From Apostichopus californicus (taxonomy: Eukaryota > Echinodermata > Holothuroidea > Aspidochirotida > Stichopodidae): a stretch of 32,188 nucleotides of DNA. Made by a program: the position numbers and the translations under genes. Every line of letters starts with the position of its first letter. Positions within the stretch are counted from its first letter, which is position 1. The DNA is taken from contig JAIPMN010012429.1 of the NCBI GenBank assembly GCA_020650975.1, positions 1 to 32,188 of the forward strand, written 5' to 3'. The notes under the pieces are model-generated. The model was given only the letters and a program-made list of their open reading frames with translations. It had not been told where the DNA came from and did no database searches. Shown here piece by piece: positions 32,147-32,188 of this stretch.

Positions 32147-32188
32147 ATGTGAATTATGTATACGTTTGTATAAACTGAGTTAAACTTA

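Noticed and set aside
1..32188. CRISPR arrays, phage, operons or other prokaryotic systems
   Set aside because: No spaced direct repeats, no long dense coding frames and no ribosome-binding-site pattern. The direct repeats present are contiguous tandem arrays, and the window is eukaryotic.

Overview
This is an AT-rich eukaryotic (animal) genomic window. It contains no bacterial-style gene, operon, ribosome-binding site, rRNA, intact tRNA or CRISPR array. The short open frames (60 to 200 codons) are scattered and mostly chance or repeat-driven, and the few coding-like stretches look like isolated exons with GT-AG signals. The tRNA-derived SINE, MITEs, microsatellites, retroelement-type tails and small assembly gaps point to a metazoan draft assembly. 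An echinoderm or other marine invertebrate is my best guess from the flavour of the repeats, but I cannot prove it from the sequence.

Layout. 1-2.8 kb: a near-perfect GT/AC-rich palindrome, then a short hAT-like MITE (915-1053) built of ACTCGACTT-type repeats, a CATTT repeat and a 2-N gap. 2.8-9.1 kb: mostly featureless DNA with a possible LINE 3' tail, degenerate AAAGTCGA repeats, C-rich runs, a pair of consensus CRE octamers and a degenerate 23-bp repeat. 9.1-10.3 kb: a repeat nest of (GTCT)n, a minus-strand tRNA-derived SINE with a (CATA)n tail, (GTT)n and a nine-copy 54-bp minisatellite. 10.3-15.6 kb: a duplicated CRE/TATA module, a 10-N gap in poly-G with duplicated flanks, another CRE and a three-copy 35-bp minisatellite. 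15.66-16.23 kb: an array of about 50 copies of a 10-bp unit with internal higher-order structure. 17.2-18.0 kb: the best protein-coding candidate, two minus-strand exons with matching splice phase. 19.3 kb: a polypyrimidine tract. 21.0 kb: a probable retroelement tail. 23.68-24.04 kb: a clear TTAA-flanked MITE with long terminal inverted repeats, each carrying a perfect bZIP palindrome. 24.4 kb: a scrambled short-motif repeat. 25.7-27.5 kb: two plus-strand candidate terminal exons. 27.6-32.2 kb: nothing convincing except C-runs.

I could not identify any protein family. I see no evidence of a multi-gene system working together. The most informative structures are the TTAA MITE, the SINE, the 10-bp higher-order array and the possible two-exon gene end on the minus strand. 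All calls were made by reading the sequence, and none was checked by alignment.
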